From Lysinibacillus sphaericus OT4b.31 (lineage in GTDB: Bacteria > Bacillota > Bacilli > Bacillales_A > Planococcaceae), in contig NZ_KB933398.1 in assembly GCF_000392615.1 (NCBI RefSeq), forward strand, positions 814,391-878,390: a DNA stretch of 64,000 nt. The letters run 5' to 3'. Both the position numbers and the translations under genes were made by a program. This document shows positions 34,203 to 44,082 of this stretch, in pieces. The notes below the pieces were generated by a model that did no database searches, was not told the origin of the DNA, and was given only the letters and a program-made list of their open reading frames with translations. The first letter of the stretch is position 1, and every line of letters starts with the position of its first letter.

Positions 34203-35165
34203 CTATGAAGATAACGATTGCTCGGTAGCATTCTTTTTACCGAGAAGCATCGTATAATAACTATGCAATAGCATGCCGATAATGATGACGCCAAGTCCGG
34301 CAATTGCAATTGGGTCTGGGAAGGCAATACCCAATAGTAGAACTTCTCCAATAATAACGAAAATAATTTCTGTTGATTGTGTAGCTTCAACAGCGGCTAG
34401 TTTGCCTTGATGATCTCGTACACGGTCGGTTGCAATGAAAAATAGAATGGTTGCGATGACACCTGAACTAATACCGACAAATAAGCATTGTAGAACTTGG
34501 GCTTTTGATGGGAGTCCAACAGTTACTATTGCATAAATCGCCATTACAATCCATGCAGGCATCGATGCAATCGTCATGCCAAGTACGCGTTGAAACGTAT
34601 CGATGCGACCACCACAAACGTCCATCATTTTACGATTGCCTAGTGGATAAGCGAATGCTGCTACAACGACTGGCAAAATGCCGAGCAGCAAACTTTTTAG
34701 AGGAACCGACTGCGCTTGTGGCACTTGAATCAATAAAATACCGACTAGAATAACACATGAAATAAGTAATGATACGAGCGGTATTTTTTGGCGTACAGTT
34801 TTGTCTGCGATTACAGAAACGAAAAGGGGAGCGAGCAATACGCCTGCAACAATCGTAAACTGCCATGTACCAGAAACGAGCCAGCCTGGTCCGAATGCGG
34901 CTGCAAATGTGAGTGGTGCATAGAATAACACAAAGCCAATAAAGCTCCAAAGAAGCCATGCTATAGGCTGTGATTTCATTTCACCTGAAAGCTGTGAAAA
35001 GCCCTTTCGATAGAAGACGATAGCAAGTAAAAATGGCAACATGAAGAAGTACCGTAAAGATGCGCTCCATAGCCAACTACCTCCCTGCATTTCCATTGCG
35101 TGATTCAAAATAAACGTTACGGCAAAAAAAAGTGAAGCTAAAATGCCTAATGCAATTTCTTTCAT
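34203..35165 (-). CDS. DMT-superfamily multidrug resistance efflux transporter
   Basis: A 320-residue protein with ten helices in two EamA-like halves. FNPNRG-type leader residues before MKEIALGILASLF are not translated: ATG 35165 has GAGGTGAT upstream, while the earlier ATG at 35195 does not. Segments AAAFGPGWLVSGTWQFTIVAG and AAVEATQSTEIIFVIIGEVLLLG fit the family called multidrug resistance efflux transporter (EmrE-related). Substrates unknown. Single gene. Confidence 0.8.
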   Translation of the reverse strand: MKEIALGILASLFFAVTFILNHAMEMQGGSWLWSASLRYFFMLPFLLAIVFYRKGFSQLSGEMKSQPIAWLLWSFIGFVLFYAPLTFAAAFGPGWLVSGTWQFTIVAGVLLAPLFVSVIADKTVRQKIPLVSLLISCVILVGILLIQVPQAQSVPLKSLLLGILPVVVAAFAYPLGNRKMMDVCGGRIDTFQRVLGMTIASMPAWIVMAIYAIVTVGLPSKAQVLQCLFVGISSGVIATILFFIATDRVRDHQGKLAAVEATQSTEIIFVIIGEVLLLGIAFPDPIAIAGLGVIIIGMLLHSYYTMLLGKKNATEQSLSS

Positions 35166-35234
35166 AACAATATCACCTCGATTTGAGTTAAACACTCTAA
35201 CTCTTTATGTAATTTGAAAATTCAGTTATTAAAG

Positions 35235-35275
35235 TAAAAAAAATTACGAAGAAAGGGGAAACCTTCCTCCGTAGT
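35235..35275 (-). terminator. terminator of pepT
   Basis: On the minus strand CTACGGAGGAAGG pairs with CCTTTCTTCGTAA (one mismatch) and is followed by a T-run. Confidence 0.7.
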
Positions 35276-35325
35276 GGACAAATATTTTGGTCATATTGTT
35301 TCAACCAATAGAAAAGGATAGTTTT

Positions 35326-36555
35326 TTATTTACCTTGCTGTTCAAAGAGCTGTACAATTTCAAGAATGACTTGTGAAGCTTTTTCCATCGTCTCTCCGGA
35401 TACATATTCGAACTTACCGTGCATATTTTCGCCACCTGCAAAAATATTCGGCGTAGGTAAGCCCATATAAGAAAGTTGTGAACCATCAGTACCCCCACGA
35501 ATCGGAAGTGTATTTGGTTCAATATCTAATTTTTCCATTGCAGTACGTGCGATGTCAACTATTTCTTTTACAGGCTCAATTTTTTCACCCATGTTATAGT
35601 ATTGATCTTCAATAGAAATGCTTAACGCATCTTCACCATACTGCGCTTGAATTTTGCTAGCCACATCCAGCATTAATTGTTTTTTCGTTTCAAATTTTTG
35701 GCGGTCATGATCACGTACGATGTATGAAAGCTCCGTATGTTCAATAGATCCTTTGAAGTTCATTAAGTGAATGAATCCTTCGTAACCTTCTGTTTTCTCA
35801 GGTACTGCATCAAGAGGCATTTCGTTTTGGAAGGCGATTGCCATTGTGATGGAATTAACCATTTTATTTTTTGCTGAACCTGGATGTACACTCGTTCCTT
35901 TTGTTATAACCTTTACACCTGCTGCATTAAAGCTTTCATATTGAAGCTCGCCAAGTGGTCCACCATCCATCGTATAAGCATAGTCAGCACCAAAAGCGGC
36001 CACATCAAATTTGTGTGGTCCGCGGCCAATTTCCTCATCAGGAGTGAAGGCCACACGTAATTTCCCGTGTTTAATCGTTGGATTATTCACTAAGTATTCC
36101 ATTGCCGTCATAATCTCAGCAATACCCGCTTTATCATCAGCGCCCAACAGAGTTGTGCCATCTGTTGTGATTAGTGTTTGCCCAACGTAATTTTTTAGTT
36201 CAGGGAAATCAACTGGAGACATGACTAGATTTTCATTTAAACGAATGTCACCACCATCATAATTGTCGATACGCTGAGGGTTAACATTTGTGCCCGTAAA
36301 ATCAGTTGCGGTATCCACATGGGCTAAGAAGCCGATTGTTGGAACATCTTTATCCGTATTAGCTTCCAACGTTGCAAATAAATAACCATTATCGTCTAAT
36401 GTAATGTCTGTTAAACCGATTGTAGCAAGCTCATCTTTAAGCACATGTAATAAGTCAAACTGCTTTTGTGTGGAAGGCGTAGTTTCACTTGTAAAGTCTG
36501 ATTGTGTATCAATTTTTGTATAGCGAATTAAACGTTCAATTACTTGTTCTTTCAT
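35326..36555 (-). CDS. pepT: peptidase T (tripeptide aminopeptidase)
   Basis: A 409-residue M20B metallopeptidase of normal family length. Metal ligands and catalytic residues: [36 protein letters not shown] (catalytic Glu), [10 protein letters not shown], and [22 protein letters not shown] with [10 protein letters not shown] near the end. It releases N-terminal residues from tripeptides in the cytoplasm. The start follows TAGGAGG. Upstream lies a long palindrome (36588) that ends the convergent-side YhhN gene. Confidence 0.92.
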   Translation of the reverse strand: MKEQVIERLIRYTKIDTQSDFTSETTPSTQKQFDLLHVLKDELATIGLTDITLDDNGYLFATLEANTDKDVPTIGFLAHVDTATDFTGTNVNPQRIDNYDGGDIRLNENLVMSPVDFPELKNYVGQTLITTDGTTLLGADDKAGIAEIMTAMEYLVNNPTIKHGKLRVAFTPDEEIGRGPHKFDVAAFGADYAYTMDGGPLGELQYESFNAAGVKVITKGTSVHPGSAKNKMVNSITMAIAFQNEMPLDAVPEKTEGYEGFIHLMNFKGSIEHTELSYIVRDHDRQKFETKKQLMLDVASKIQAQYGEDALSISIEDQYYNMGEKIEPVKEIVDIARTAMEKLDIEPNTLPIRGGTDGSQLSYMGLPTPNIFAGGENMHGKFEYVSGETMEKASQVILEIVQLFEQQGK

Positions 36556-36587
36556 TGCTATGGCCTCCTAAAGGTATATGTTGAGTA

Positions 36588-36634
36588 GGTGCCTGGCACT
36601 CAAACAATTCAGAATTGTTTGAGTGCCAGGCACC
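36588..36634. repeat. dispersed palindrome, copy 1
   Basis: Perfect 23-base arms around a single base, beginning GGTGCCTGGCACTCAAACAA and centred at 36611. It directly abuts the stop codon of the YhhN-type gene (36635). A second copy of the same design is at 48790-48828. It probably acts as a terminator and may be a REP/BIME-like mobile element. Confidence 0.85.
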
Positions 36635-37285
36635 TTATTGTATCACTTTACTTCGGATTTCGGAATATTGAAGAATACTCAGTGCAATTAGTAGTTGCGC
36701 ACTATAATATGTAAGCATAATAACTTCGTGTGAAAATGGTAAAGGTATTACAAATTTATTAATAGCTAAATAGGAATCTGATGCAATAAAAAGCAAGGCA
36801 CCAATCGTTGCAAAAGTTGAGCCAGTGCGAATGGATGTCCAACCCATCATTAAAATAACAGAAATATAGGCAAGAACAGCAATGCTAAGCACTACTTCGC
36901 CTGATTTAAAGACTGTACCAGCAATCCACACCGCCATACTCCCACCGTATACAAGGAGGAAAATTCTAGCCCAAATTGGTACTTTTCGTTCGTTTGTTCC
37001 TGCAAACGCAAAAATATAAAAAATATGACCAATTAAAAAACTAGTTAATCCAAATAAAAACCAACGTAATGTATAGTCACCAATCATACAAAAAATAAGC
37101 CCAGTAATGATGAGGATCTGATATTTTTTTATGTGCGGTACTTTTTGTGTAGCAGCCAAAATAATAATTAAAATTATAGGTATGACCTTAAATATGAGTT
37201 TCAAACTCTCCGCAATGTGGGAAAAGAAAAAAATATAATAAAGACCGAGCACTGAAATACAAGTAATTAATATCTTTTTAGCCAT
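36635..37285 (-). CDS. YhhN-family membrane protein (lysoplasmalogenase-like)
   Basis: A 216-residue protein with eight predicted helices. Conserved YhhN features include IFCMIGDYTLRW, LTSFLIGHIFYIFAF and LFIASDSYLAIN (Asp in the membrane), matching enzymes that hydrolyse lysoplasmalogen in animals. The bacterial substrate is unknown. The start is ATG 37285, with ATAGGAGGTG upstream; the ATG at 37303 precedes the ribosome site. The stop codon touches a 47-base palindrome. Confidence 0.8.
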   Translation of the reverse strand: MAKKILITCISVLGLYYIFFFSHIAESLKLIFKVIPIILIIILAATQKVPHIKKYQILIITGLIFCMIGDYTLRWFLFGLTSFLIGHIFYIFAFAGTNERKVPIWARIFLLVYGGSMAVWIAGTVFKSGEVVLSIAVLAYISVILMMGWTSIRTGSTFATIGALLFIASDSYLAINKFVIPLPFSHEVIMLTYYSAQLLIALSILQYSEIRSKVIQ

Positions 37286-37420
37286 TTTTTCACCTCCTAT
37301 CACTAGAAATTCTCTTTTTGTGTTAGAATTCCTTTGTTTCTATAATATTTTTATGATTGAAACTTTTGCGTTATGTAATCGTAAATAAGTAAGACAGTAA
37401 GTGAAGAGAGGGTGAATAGA

Positions 37421-39100
37421 ATGACCAAGCTATTGTTAGCTTCTGCAGTCATTGCACTAATTGCGAGTGTTTTATTAACACCGCTTATAACAAAAAAGCG
37501 AGAAGAAGGGCAGTCGAAAAAGGTTATAGGATACTTTTTCATCGGAGCCTTCATTCTAGGATTTATAGCAACTGGTATTACGCTATATGTTACGAAAATT
37601 GATGTGAACTGGCTTGTCTTTTGGCCAGCAATTACTTTACTTACATTAGGTGGTGCGCTGTTAGCGAGTGGCATCGAAAGGAAAGTTAAGGGCTTTTTAT
37701 TTTTAGCAAGTCTAGTTGTAGCAGCCTATGTGCTATCAGCGCCTTTATGGAATGCAAATGATAAATTTAAATCAGCAGAAATGAAGGAAGAAGTTGAAAT
37801 TAAACCTTTCGATGAGACGCAAACACCAGCAAGTGTACCGCCAAAGTTTGTCCGTAATAAAATGAAAAAGGCGTTTGGGCAAGTACCAAATACAAGTTAT
37901 TATGAATTGGGACGTTTACAAATTCAAAAGGTAAACGGTGAGTATGTTTATATTGCGCCAGTTGAATTTTCAGGTTTCTTTAAATGGATGAATGGCGATA
38001 CGACACCAGGTTACTTTACAATGAGTGCTACTGATTCAACAGATAATCCAAAATTTGTTGCACAGGAAATGAAATATATTCCTTCGGCTTATCTAAATAG
38101 TAATTTAGAACGTCATATGCGTTTGCAACATCCGTTCTTAATTTTTTATGGGGATGTACAGCTTGAGGTTGATGATGATGGTAAGCCATACTATATTCGC
38201 TCTTATGGAGAATTCATTTCAGCGCGTAATGGTTTTGATGTGCAAGGAATTGTGTTGGTCGATGCATTATCAGGGAAATCTGAGATTGTGAAGCTAGCAG
38301 ACATCCCAGAATTTATAGATGGGGCGGTGTCACCTGAAACAGTAAGTCTACAAAATAGTTATTTCGGGAAATATGTACACGGTTATTGGAATAGTATGTT
38401 CGGGAAAAAAGATGTGAAGTTACCTTCAGATGAAGGGACTGAGTCGAATGTCAGCCCAATTTTCGATGAAGCAGGCGACATGTATTACTTTACTGATTTT
38501 ACAAGTCCAAAAGAGGGCGTGGATTCGATGCTAGGTTACTCTTTAACGAACGCAAGAACGGGTGAGGCAACTTATTACACAGGTAACCAAGATGCGTCAT
38601 ATATGGATTCTCAAGGGGCACTACAAATTATTGAAAAGAAATTTATTGAGAAAAAATGGACAGGTGAAATGCCAGTATTGTATAACTTCTACGGTGAAGC
38701 AAGCTGGCTAACTGCAGTACTTGATGCAAATGGATTCCTACAAAACTATTTCATCGTATCGGCAGCCAACCCTGAAGTTTCAGCCTTTGCAACGACGCCA
38801 AAAGAAGCGTTAAAATTATATAAAACAGCACTTAGCCGTGGAGGAAGCACGGTCGAAGGCAGTTCAAAAGCCGAGGAGAAAGATGCAAGCGGAAAAGTGC
38901 TGCGTGTTTACAAAGAACGTCTAGGTGACTTTACTATAGTATCGTTTTTATTGGATAACGGTGAAAACTATTTAGTGAGTGCAGAAACTGAACCACTTGC
39001 GATTTATTTACAAGTAGGTGATGAAGTAATCCTGACCTATGGGGATACAGGCGAGCAATTTTTACCTGTTCGCACACTCATCATTAAAGGGCTACAATAA
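37421..39100 (+). CDS. large membrane protein of unknown function
   Basis: A 559-residue protein. Four hydrophobic helices lie in the first 115 residues (TKLLLASAVIALIASVLLTP; YFFIGAFILGFIATGITL; NWLVFWPAITLLTLGGALL; FLFLASLVVAAYVLSAPL), followed by about 440 soluble residues that probably face outside, with PVEFSGFFKWMN and ITLTYGDTGEQFLPV-like beta stretches. No catalytic motif seen. The start is ATG 37421 after GAGAGGG; the GTG at 37412 is too near the ribosome site. Related proteins occur in other Bacillaceae from memory, without a known role. Confidence 0.6.
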   Translation: MTKLLLASAVIALIASVLLTPLITKKREEGQSKKVIGYFFIGAFILGFIATGITLYVTKIDVNWLVFWPAITLLTLGGALLASGIERKVKGFLFLASLVVAAYVLSAPLWNANDKFKSAEMKEEVEIKPFDETQTPASVPPKFVRNKMKKAFGQVPNTSYYELGRLQIQKVNGEYVYIAPVEFSGFFKWMNGDTTPGYFTMSATDSTDNPKFVAQEMKYIPSAYLNSNLERHMRLQHPFLIFYGDVQLEVDDDGKPYYIRSYGEFISARNGFDVQGIVLVDALSGKSEIVKLADIPEFIDGAVSPETVSLQNSYFGKYVHGYWNSMFGKKDVKLPSDEGTESNVSPIFDEAGDMYYFTDFTSPKEGVDSMLGYSLTNARTGEATYYTGNQDASYMDSQGALQIIEKKFIEKKWTGEMPVLYNFYGEASWLTAVLDANGFLQNYFIVSAANPEVSAFATTPKEALKLYKTALSRGGSTVEGSSKAEEKDASGKVLRVYKERLGDFTIVSFLLDNGENYLVSAETEPLAIYLQVGDEVILTYGDTGEQFLPVRTLIIKGLQ

Positions 39101-39107
39101 TTAAAAA

Positions 39108-39150
39108 GACGATCAGCGCAATGAAGTTAGTTGCAATGATCGTCTTTTTT
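39108..39150. terminator. terminator between convergent genes
   Basis: AAAAGACGATCA pairs with TGATCGTCTTTT around about 19 bases; A and T runs on both sides make it work on both strands. Confidence 0.75.
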
Positions 39151-39574
39151 ATACAGTTTGAGCATCAATGTAATGAAGCATTTTTTCTTTATGGTTCGTA
39201 AAAAGTGTTGAGGCATGATCATTTAGTGCTAAAGTTTGTTGAATACAGTCTTGTAGCAATTGATTTTCGTATTCAAAAGAAGGAGCTGCTTCTTTTTGTA
39301 AAATATACTCTAATAACAGGGCATGTAATACAACGACTTCAAGATTTTGAGTATTCGTAATGAATTTTAAATTTAGAATAGACGTATGTGAAACGAATTG
39401 ATTGACGTAATCAACGGCATCTTTATAAATAGACACGTCAATATGATGTTCAAGTCGTTTTCTTAATAGCGTATACTCATTATTTAAGTCTTGAATTTTT
39501 AAAAATAAACCTTTTACACTTCTCTTATGCTGTTGTTCTAAGGTACGAGCAAGATCTTTATTGACATAGGACAT
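39149..39574 (-). CDS. small helical protein of unknown function
   Basis: A 141-residue, all-helical, charged protein without membrane segment or Cys. LFLKIQDLNNEYTLLRKRLEHH suggests coiled-coil character. The ribosome site AAAGGAG is well placed before ATG 39574. No family recognised. It is a single gene between a membrane protein and a nitroreductase. Confidence 0.55.
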   Translation of the reverse strand: MSYVNKDLARTLEQQHKRSVKGLFLKIQDLNNEYTLLRKRLEHHIDVSIYKDAVDYVNQFVSHTSILNLKFITNTQNLEVVVLHALLLEYILQKEAAPSFEYENQLLQDCIQQTLALNDHASTLFTNHKEKMLHYIDAQTV

Positions 39575-39727
39575 TTGAACAAAACTCCTTTCGATATAGA
39601 GCTCCTCTACTTATATTAATGGAATTGTTGGAAAAGGAAAGAGTCTTTTCGTTTAATCTGTACCATAATTAAACATATCTATCAAGACCAATGTACTACT
39701 GATGACAGTGCTTTTTTTATAATAGAA

Positions 39728-39766
39728 AAAAGGTAAGGCTAGTATCATACAATAGTAACCTTACCT
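39728..39766 (-). terminator. terminator of the nitroreductase gene
   Basis: On the minus strand GTAAGG pairs with CCTTAC (plus interior pairs) and is followed by CTTTTTTCT. Confidence 0.65.
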
Positions 39767-39774
39767 ACATGAAG

Positions 39775-40509
39775 TTATTTCCAATTAAAACCTTTCTTTG
39801 CAAGGAAATCATTAATGAAAGGACGACGCTGTTCAATTAAAAAATCAGCCATCTGTTTTGTCCAATTGTCGATTTTTCTATTTGAAGATCGACTAGTATA
39901 GTACGCTGCCAGTGACTCGTTATAAGCTGGTAAGAGTTCTTCATATTTCTGTGAATTATATTCATTTTCATGCAGTACTGCTGCTACTGGTAAACGAGGT
40001 TTTACTTCATTGCGGCGAACAGGAACACCAATCGTTAAGCCAAACAGTGGGAATACGAAATCTGGTAGATTAAATAGATCGCTAATTTCCTCCGGCTTAT
40101 TACGCACACCACCAATATAACAAATACCATATCCCATCGATTCAGCTGCAATTACGAAATTTTGCGCAAATAATGATACATCCGCTACTCCAACCAGTAC
40201 GTTCTCTGCTGTATCGGCCACAATATCAACACCTTCTAATTTACCAGCCATTTGTAGTCGTTTAAAATCTACGCAAAAGACAAAGGCACCGCCGGATGTT
40301 TCGTATTGGCGTGGATTCCCAGATAGTAAACCTAATTTTTCCCTTTTCTCCTCATCTGTTACCCAAACAACACTATATGCTTGTACAAAATGAGATGTTG
40401 CAGCCATTTGAGCTGTGGCAATTAAATCTTCAACAATTTCTTTTGATATAGGATTCCCGTCGTAAATGCGAACGGAAGAATGATTACGTAATAATTGTTT
40501 AACCATCAT
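39775..40509 (-). CDS. NfsA-like NAD(P)H-dependent flavin nitroreductase
   Basis: A 244-residue FMN enzyme. HSSVRIYDGNPI is the FMN-binding H-S-x-R start, AATSHFVQAYSVVWV and AAESMGYGICYIGGVRNKP are as in NfsA/NfrA, and GLTIGVPVRRNEVKPRLP is the family's C-terminal FMN loop. It reduces nitro compounds, flavins or disulfides. Two ATG codons start the frame; the second (40506) is slightly better spaced from AAAGGAG. Single gene. Confidence 0.88.
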   Translation of the reverse strand: MMVKQLLRNHSSVRIYDGNPISKEIVEDLIATAQMAATSHFVQAYSVVWVTDEEKREKLGLLSGNPRQYETSGGAFVFCVDFKRLQMAGKLEGVDIVADTAENVLVGVADVSLFAQNFVIAAESMGYGICYIGGVRNKPEEISDLFNLPDFVFPLFGLTIGVPVRRNEVKPRLPVAAVLHENEYNSQKYEELLPAYNESLAAYYTSRSSNRKIDNWTKQMADFLIEQRRPFINDFLAKKGFNWK

Positions 40510-40812
40510 AATTTCTCCTTTTTCCCTTGTATATATATCAAAAGCATATCACGCTTTTCTGGTAAAATCGAATAATTTCCATATAAACAATTGGTTAATA
40601 TCTAGTTGAAAATATTTTTAAATAATTTGTATTTTGACTAAAGTATCTCGCAAAGTAAAATAATTTGTTAGATATAGCTTAAAAATTCTGAATAGTGTAA
40701 AATTATGTATGCGACTGATTATTTTGTTTATTCCTTGTTAAATTGGTGGGGTAATCCAAAAAAATGGGGTAAATAATCTAGTTGGAGTAAATACGAATGG
40801 GAGGAATAAAGA
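40510..40812 (+). promoter_or_regulatory. intergenic region with promoter of the CoA-transferase gene
   Basis: TTGACT (40634-40639), 16 bases, TAAAAT (40656-40661) is a good plus-strand promoter about 150 bases ahead of the gene. The long leader that follows has no clear riboswitch fold. No cre site was seen. Confidence 0.5.
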
Positions 40813-42333
40813 ATGGAAGAAAAGTTAGCGAAAAAACTTCGTAATGAACAGCTACGAAGTAAAGTTGTAACAGCACAACAAGCAGCCTCTTGGATTAAGG
40901 ATGGCATGGTACTTGGTATGAGTGGATTTACACGTGCTGGTGACGTAAAAGTGGTACCGCTTGCACTTGTAGAGAAAGCTAAAACAGAGAGCTTCAAGGT
41001 AGATGTATACACAGGTGCATCACTTGGACCAGAAGTTGACCAATACCTAGCAGAAGCCGGCGCTATTCGCAAACGAGGACCTTACCAAGCAGATTCTGGT
41101 ATTCGTAACAAAATTAACAGTGGTGACATCGCGTATGTTGACGCACATTTGTCACACAATGCTGAACTCGTACGCCAAGGCATCATTGGACCAATCGATT
41201 TTGCCATTATCGAAGCGGCTGCTATTACAGAAGATGGCTTACTCATTCCGACAACTTCAGTTGGTAACTCTCCAATTTTTGTACAAGAGGCTGACCAAGT
41301 AATCATTGAGTTAAACGTAGCGCAACTTGATGCATTAGAAGGTATCCACGATATTTACGTGCCAGGTCCTCAAGGTAAGCGTGCACCAATTCCTCTGCAA
41401 AATGCATCGGATCGCCTTGGTACTATTGGTATTCCACTAGATTTAGATAAAGTAAAAGGTATTGTGATTTCAGACATCCTAGATGCACCATCAACAATTG
41501 TCCCGGCCGATGAAGAAACAGATATTATGGCTAACCATCTACTGAATTTCCTCCGCGAGGAAATTAAAGCAGGTCGTTTAACGACGAGCTTACGTCCATT
41601 ACAATCAGGAGTCGGTTCAATAGCAAATGCTGTATTATTAGGATTCAAAGATTCAGAATTTGAAAACTTAGAAGTATATTCGGAAGTACTACAGGATGCA
41701 GTATTTAATTTAATTGATGCAGGTAAAGTAAGTTTTGCATCTGCTACTTCTATTACCCTGTCTGAAGAAGTAGGAAACCGTGTATATGGTAATTTTGAAA
41801 AATATGCTGACAAATTAGTATTACGGCCGCAGGAAATTTCAAATCAACCTGAAATTATTCGTCGACTCGGCTTAATATCTGTTAACACGGCACTAGAATT
41901 GGATATTTACGGTAATGTAAATTCTACACATGTATCTGGTACAAAAATGATGAATGGTATTGGCGGTTCAGGTGATTTTGCACGGAATGCACGTCTAGGT
42001 ATTTTTGTAACGAAGTCGTACGCTAAGGGCGGTAAAATTTCAAGTATCGTGCCAATGGTGTCGCATGTGGATCATACGGAGCACGATGTAGATGTTATCG
42101 TCACAGAACAAGGTGTAGCAGATTTACGTGGTCTAGCACCAAAAGAGCGCGTTGGTCGCATTATTGATCATTGTGCACACCCTGAATATCGTGAACAATT
42201 ATGGGCGTACTTTAATGCAGCAAATGAAGCAACAGGTGGTCACCAAACACCACATGATTTAGAAAAAGCATTATCTTGGCACGTGAATTTGGCGAAGAAC
42301 GGCACAATGAAAGATCCATCCTTTGCAAAATAA
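40813..42333 (+). CDS. acetyl-CoA hydrolase / succinyl-CoA:acetate CoA-transferase family enzyme
   Basis: A 506-residue enzyme. LGMSGFTRAGDVKVVP begins the family's first domain, and the second domain has the nucleotide-loop GIGGSGDFARNARLGIF and VTEQGVADLRGLAPKER. The active-site Glu of CoA transferases is expected in the stretch EVYSEVLQDAVFNL. The family moves CoA between acetate and succinate or hydrolyses acetyl-CoA; which, cannot be decided here. It is a single gene with a GGGAGG ribosome site and a promoter upstream. Confidence 0.85.
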   Translation: MEEKLAKKLRNEQLRSKVVTAQQAASWIKDGMVLGMSGFTRAGDVKVVPLALVEKAKTESFKVDVYTGASLGPEVDQYLAEAGAIRKRGPYQADSGIRNKINSGDIAYVDAHLSHNAELVRQGIIGPIDFAIIEAAAITEDGLLIPTTSVGNSPIFVQEADQVIIELNVAQLDALEGIHDIYVPGPQGKRAPIPLQNASDRLGTIGIPLDLDKVKGIVISDILDAPSTIVPADEETDIMANHLLNFLREEIKAGRLTTSLRPLQSGVGSIANAVLLGFKDSEFENLEVYSEVLQDAVFNLIDAGKVSFASATSITLSEEVGNRVYGNFEKYADKLVLRPQEISNQPEIIRRLGLISVNTALELDIYGNVNSTHVSGTKMMNGIGGSGDFARNARLGIFVTKSYAKGGKISSIVPMVSHVDHTEHDVDVIVTEQGVADLRGLAPKERVGRIIDHCAHPEYREQLWAYFNAANEATGGHQTPHDLEKALSWHVNLAKNGTMKDPSFAK

Positions 42334-42346
42334 AAAAGAAATGAAA

Positions 42347-42390
42347 TAAGCCTTGAGGAAGACAAAATTGTCTCTCAAGGCTTTTCTTTT
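42347..42390. terminator. terminator between convergent genes
   Basis: AAGCCTTGAG pairs with CTCAAGGCTT, with GACAA/TTGTC inside, followed by TTCTTTT. Confidence 0.75.
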
Positions 42391-42392
42391 GA

Positions 42393-43874
42393 TTATAATA
42401 AGCCAATCCATTTCCAGTAGGTCGCTGTGAATAAAAGTACCAAGAGGTACCCAATAATTGTTAATGGAATGCCTGATTTTAAGAAATCTTTCGTTGTAAA
42501 GGCACCTGTACCGTAGGCAAGCATGTTTTGGGGTGCGCTAATCGGTAATAAGAAACCAAAGCTAATCACAAATTGTTGGACTAACACGAAACCGACTTGA
42601 TCGACATTTGCAGTTAACGTTGAAGCTAACACAATAAATACAGGAATCAATGCGGAAGCTAGACTTGTAGCACTTGCAAAGCCGAGATGAATAAGGATAT
42701 TGAAAAGCGTAACAATCGCGATTGTTGCTAAAATTGGCATAGAATCAAGACCTAGTGAACCGAATACAGTATCTGATAACCATGTTGCACCTTTTGTATT
42801 CAGCAGCACTGTCCCCAACATAATTCCTACTGCGAAGACGATTATTGTCCCCCAAGGAATATGCGGCTCAACTTCTTTCCATGTATAAACGCCGATTTTT
42901 GGCATTAACAGGATCGCAATTGCAATAATTGTGACCGTTGTAGTATCGAATGGGTGAAGTTTGTCTTCTGTTGCCCAGAAAAATAAAAGTACTATCGATG
43001 TTATGATTAACCGAATCTCAGGTGCCTTTAATGGACCCAAATCTGCAAGTTGTTTTTTAATTACATCTTTACCGCCTGCAATATTGCTTGTCTCAGGTTT
43101 AATTAAAGTAATCATAATGAAGAATAGAGCCACCGACATAATGATGGAGAATGGTGCTGCGTAAAGTAACCAAGCACCCCAAGAAATATCTACACCGAAC
43201 TGTTCTTTGATAAAGTTCAAGGCAACCATATTTTGGGCTGCGGCTGTTTTAATGCCGATATTCCAAATGGAAACTGCTTGGACAGATGTAATAACGAGTA
43301 AAGCGGCCAGGCGACTATCTCGTGGTAAGCCAAATGCTGCTACCATGCCAAGCAGTATTGGTACGACTGCACCAGCACGTGCTGTAGCAGAGGGTACGAA
43401 GAATGCAAGTACGATCGATACTAAAATAGCACCGAATACAATTGCCTTCGTTTTTGTTCCAACTAGCGATAAAATCCATAAAGCAAGCCGTTTGTGTAAA
43501 TTAGTGATTTGCATGGCTGCGGCTAAGAACAGAGCGGCGGCTACTAGTGCAACCGCAGAGTTACTAAATCCGCTTAATGCCATTTTTAATGCATTGGAAG
43601 TACCTAAATCTATTGTGGGATCTTCCATTGAAGGGGCCAGTCCCAGCATCACTGTCACAAGCGCAATTATCATGGCGGAACTGACAGGATACGATACGGC
43701 TTCAGTTACCCAAAGGATGACTGCGAAAGCTAAAATCGCTAAAGCACGTTGACCTGCCACGGGTAAGTCGCCACTATTTGGTAAAAAGGTAATAATAATT
43801 AGTGCGGCAAATGCTAGGCCTATCCAAAATGGCTTTAAATTGCGTTTAGGTGCTGCTTTTTCGAGAGTAGACAT
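42393..43874 (-). CDS. DASS-family (SLC13) sodium/anion symporter
   Basis: A 493-residue protein with 12-13 helices. Repeated hairpin signatures SNSAVALVAAALFLAAAM and GFLLPISAPQNMLAYGTG (SNT/SAP-type substrate loops), and the FVPSATARAGAVVPILLGM motif mark the DASS family, which imports di- or tricarboxylates or sulfate with sodium. Close subfamily not resolved; the neighbouring CoA-transferase gene hints at a C4-dicarboxylate such as succinate (inference). Ribosome site GAAAGGATG. Confidence 0.85.
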   Translation of the reverse strand: MSTLEKAAPKRNLKPFWIGLAFAALIIITFLPNSGDLPVAGQRALAILAFAVILWVTEAVSYPVSSAMIIALVTVMLGLAPSMEDPTIDLGTSNALKMALSGFSNSAVALVAAALFLAAAMQITNLHKRLALWILSLVGTKTKAIVFGAILVSIVLAFFVPSATARAGAVVPILLGMVAAFGLPRDSRLAALLVITSVQAVSIWNIGIKTAAAQNMVALNFIKEQFGVDISWGAWLLYAAPFSIIMSVALFFIMITLIKPETSNIAGGKDVIKKQLADLGPLKAPEIRLIITSIVLLFFWATEDKLHPFDTTTVTIIAIAILLMPKIGVYTWKEVEPHIPWGTIIVFAVGIMLGTVLLNTKGATWLSDTVFGSLGLDSMPILATIAIVTLFNILIHLGFASATSLASALIPVFIVLASTLTANVDQVGFVLVQQFVISFGFLLPISAPQNMLAYGTGAFTTKDFLKSGIPLTIIGYLLVLLFTATYWKWIGLL

Positions 43875-44054
43875 ACTAATACATCCTTTCTAAAGATAAA
43901 TATGACCTTAGTTTCTCATAACATCGGTTAGTTAAATGTATTTTTTAAGAAAGTAATTTTGTCTATTTATTGTAAAAAGTAAATGAATGTAAAAAACGCT
44001 CTGTTTGTAGCGGTAATACGTGATAACGAGAAAATAGACGGTCACAAAAAATAC

Positions 44055-44082
44055 AATAATACCCAATGTGATAGGGTTATTT
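44055..44082. terminator. terminator of the plsY-like gene
   Basis: AATAATACCC pairs with GGGTTATT around nine bases, with A/T runs on both sides. Confidence 0.6.

Noticed and set aside
41370..41813. 147-codon frame antisense to the CoA-transferase gene
   Set aside because: Lies wholly inside a well-supported gene and has no start signals or family resemblance.
43207..43752. 181-codon frame antisense to the DASS transporter gene
   Set aside because: Alanine/threonine-rich shadow typical of the complement of a membrane-protein gene; no ribosome site.
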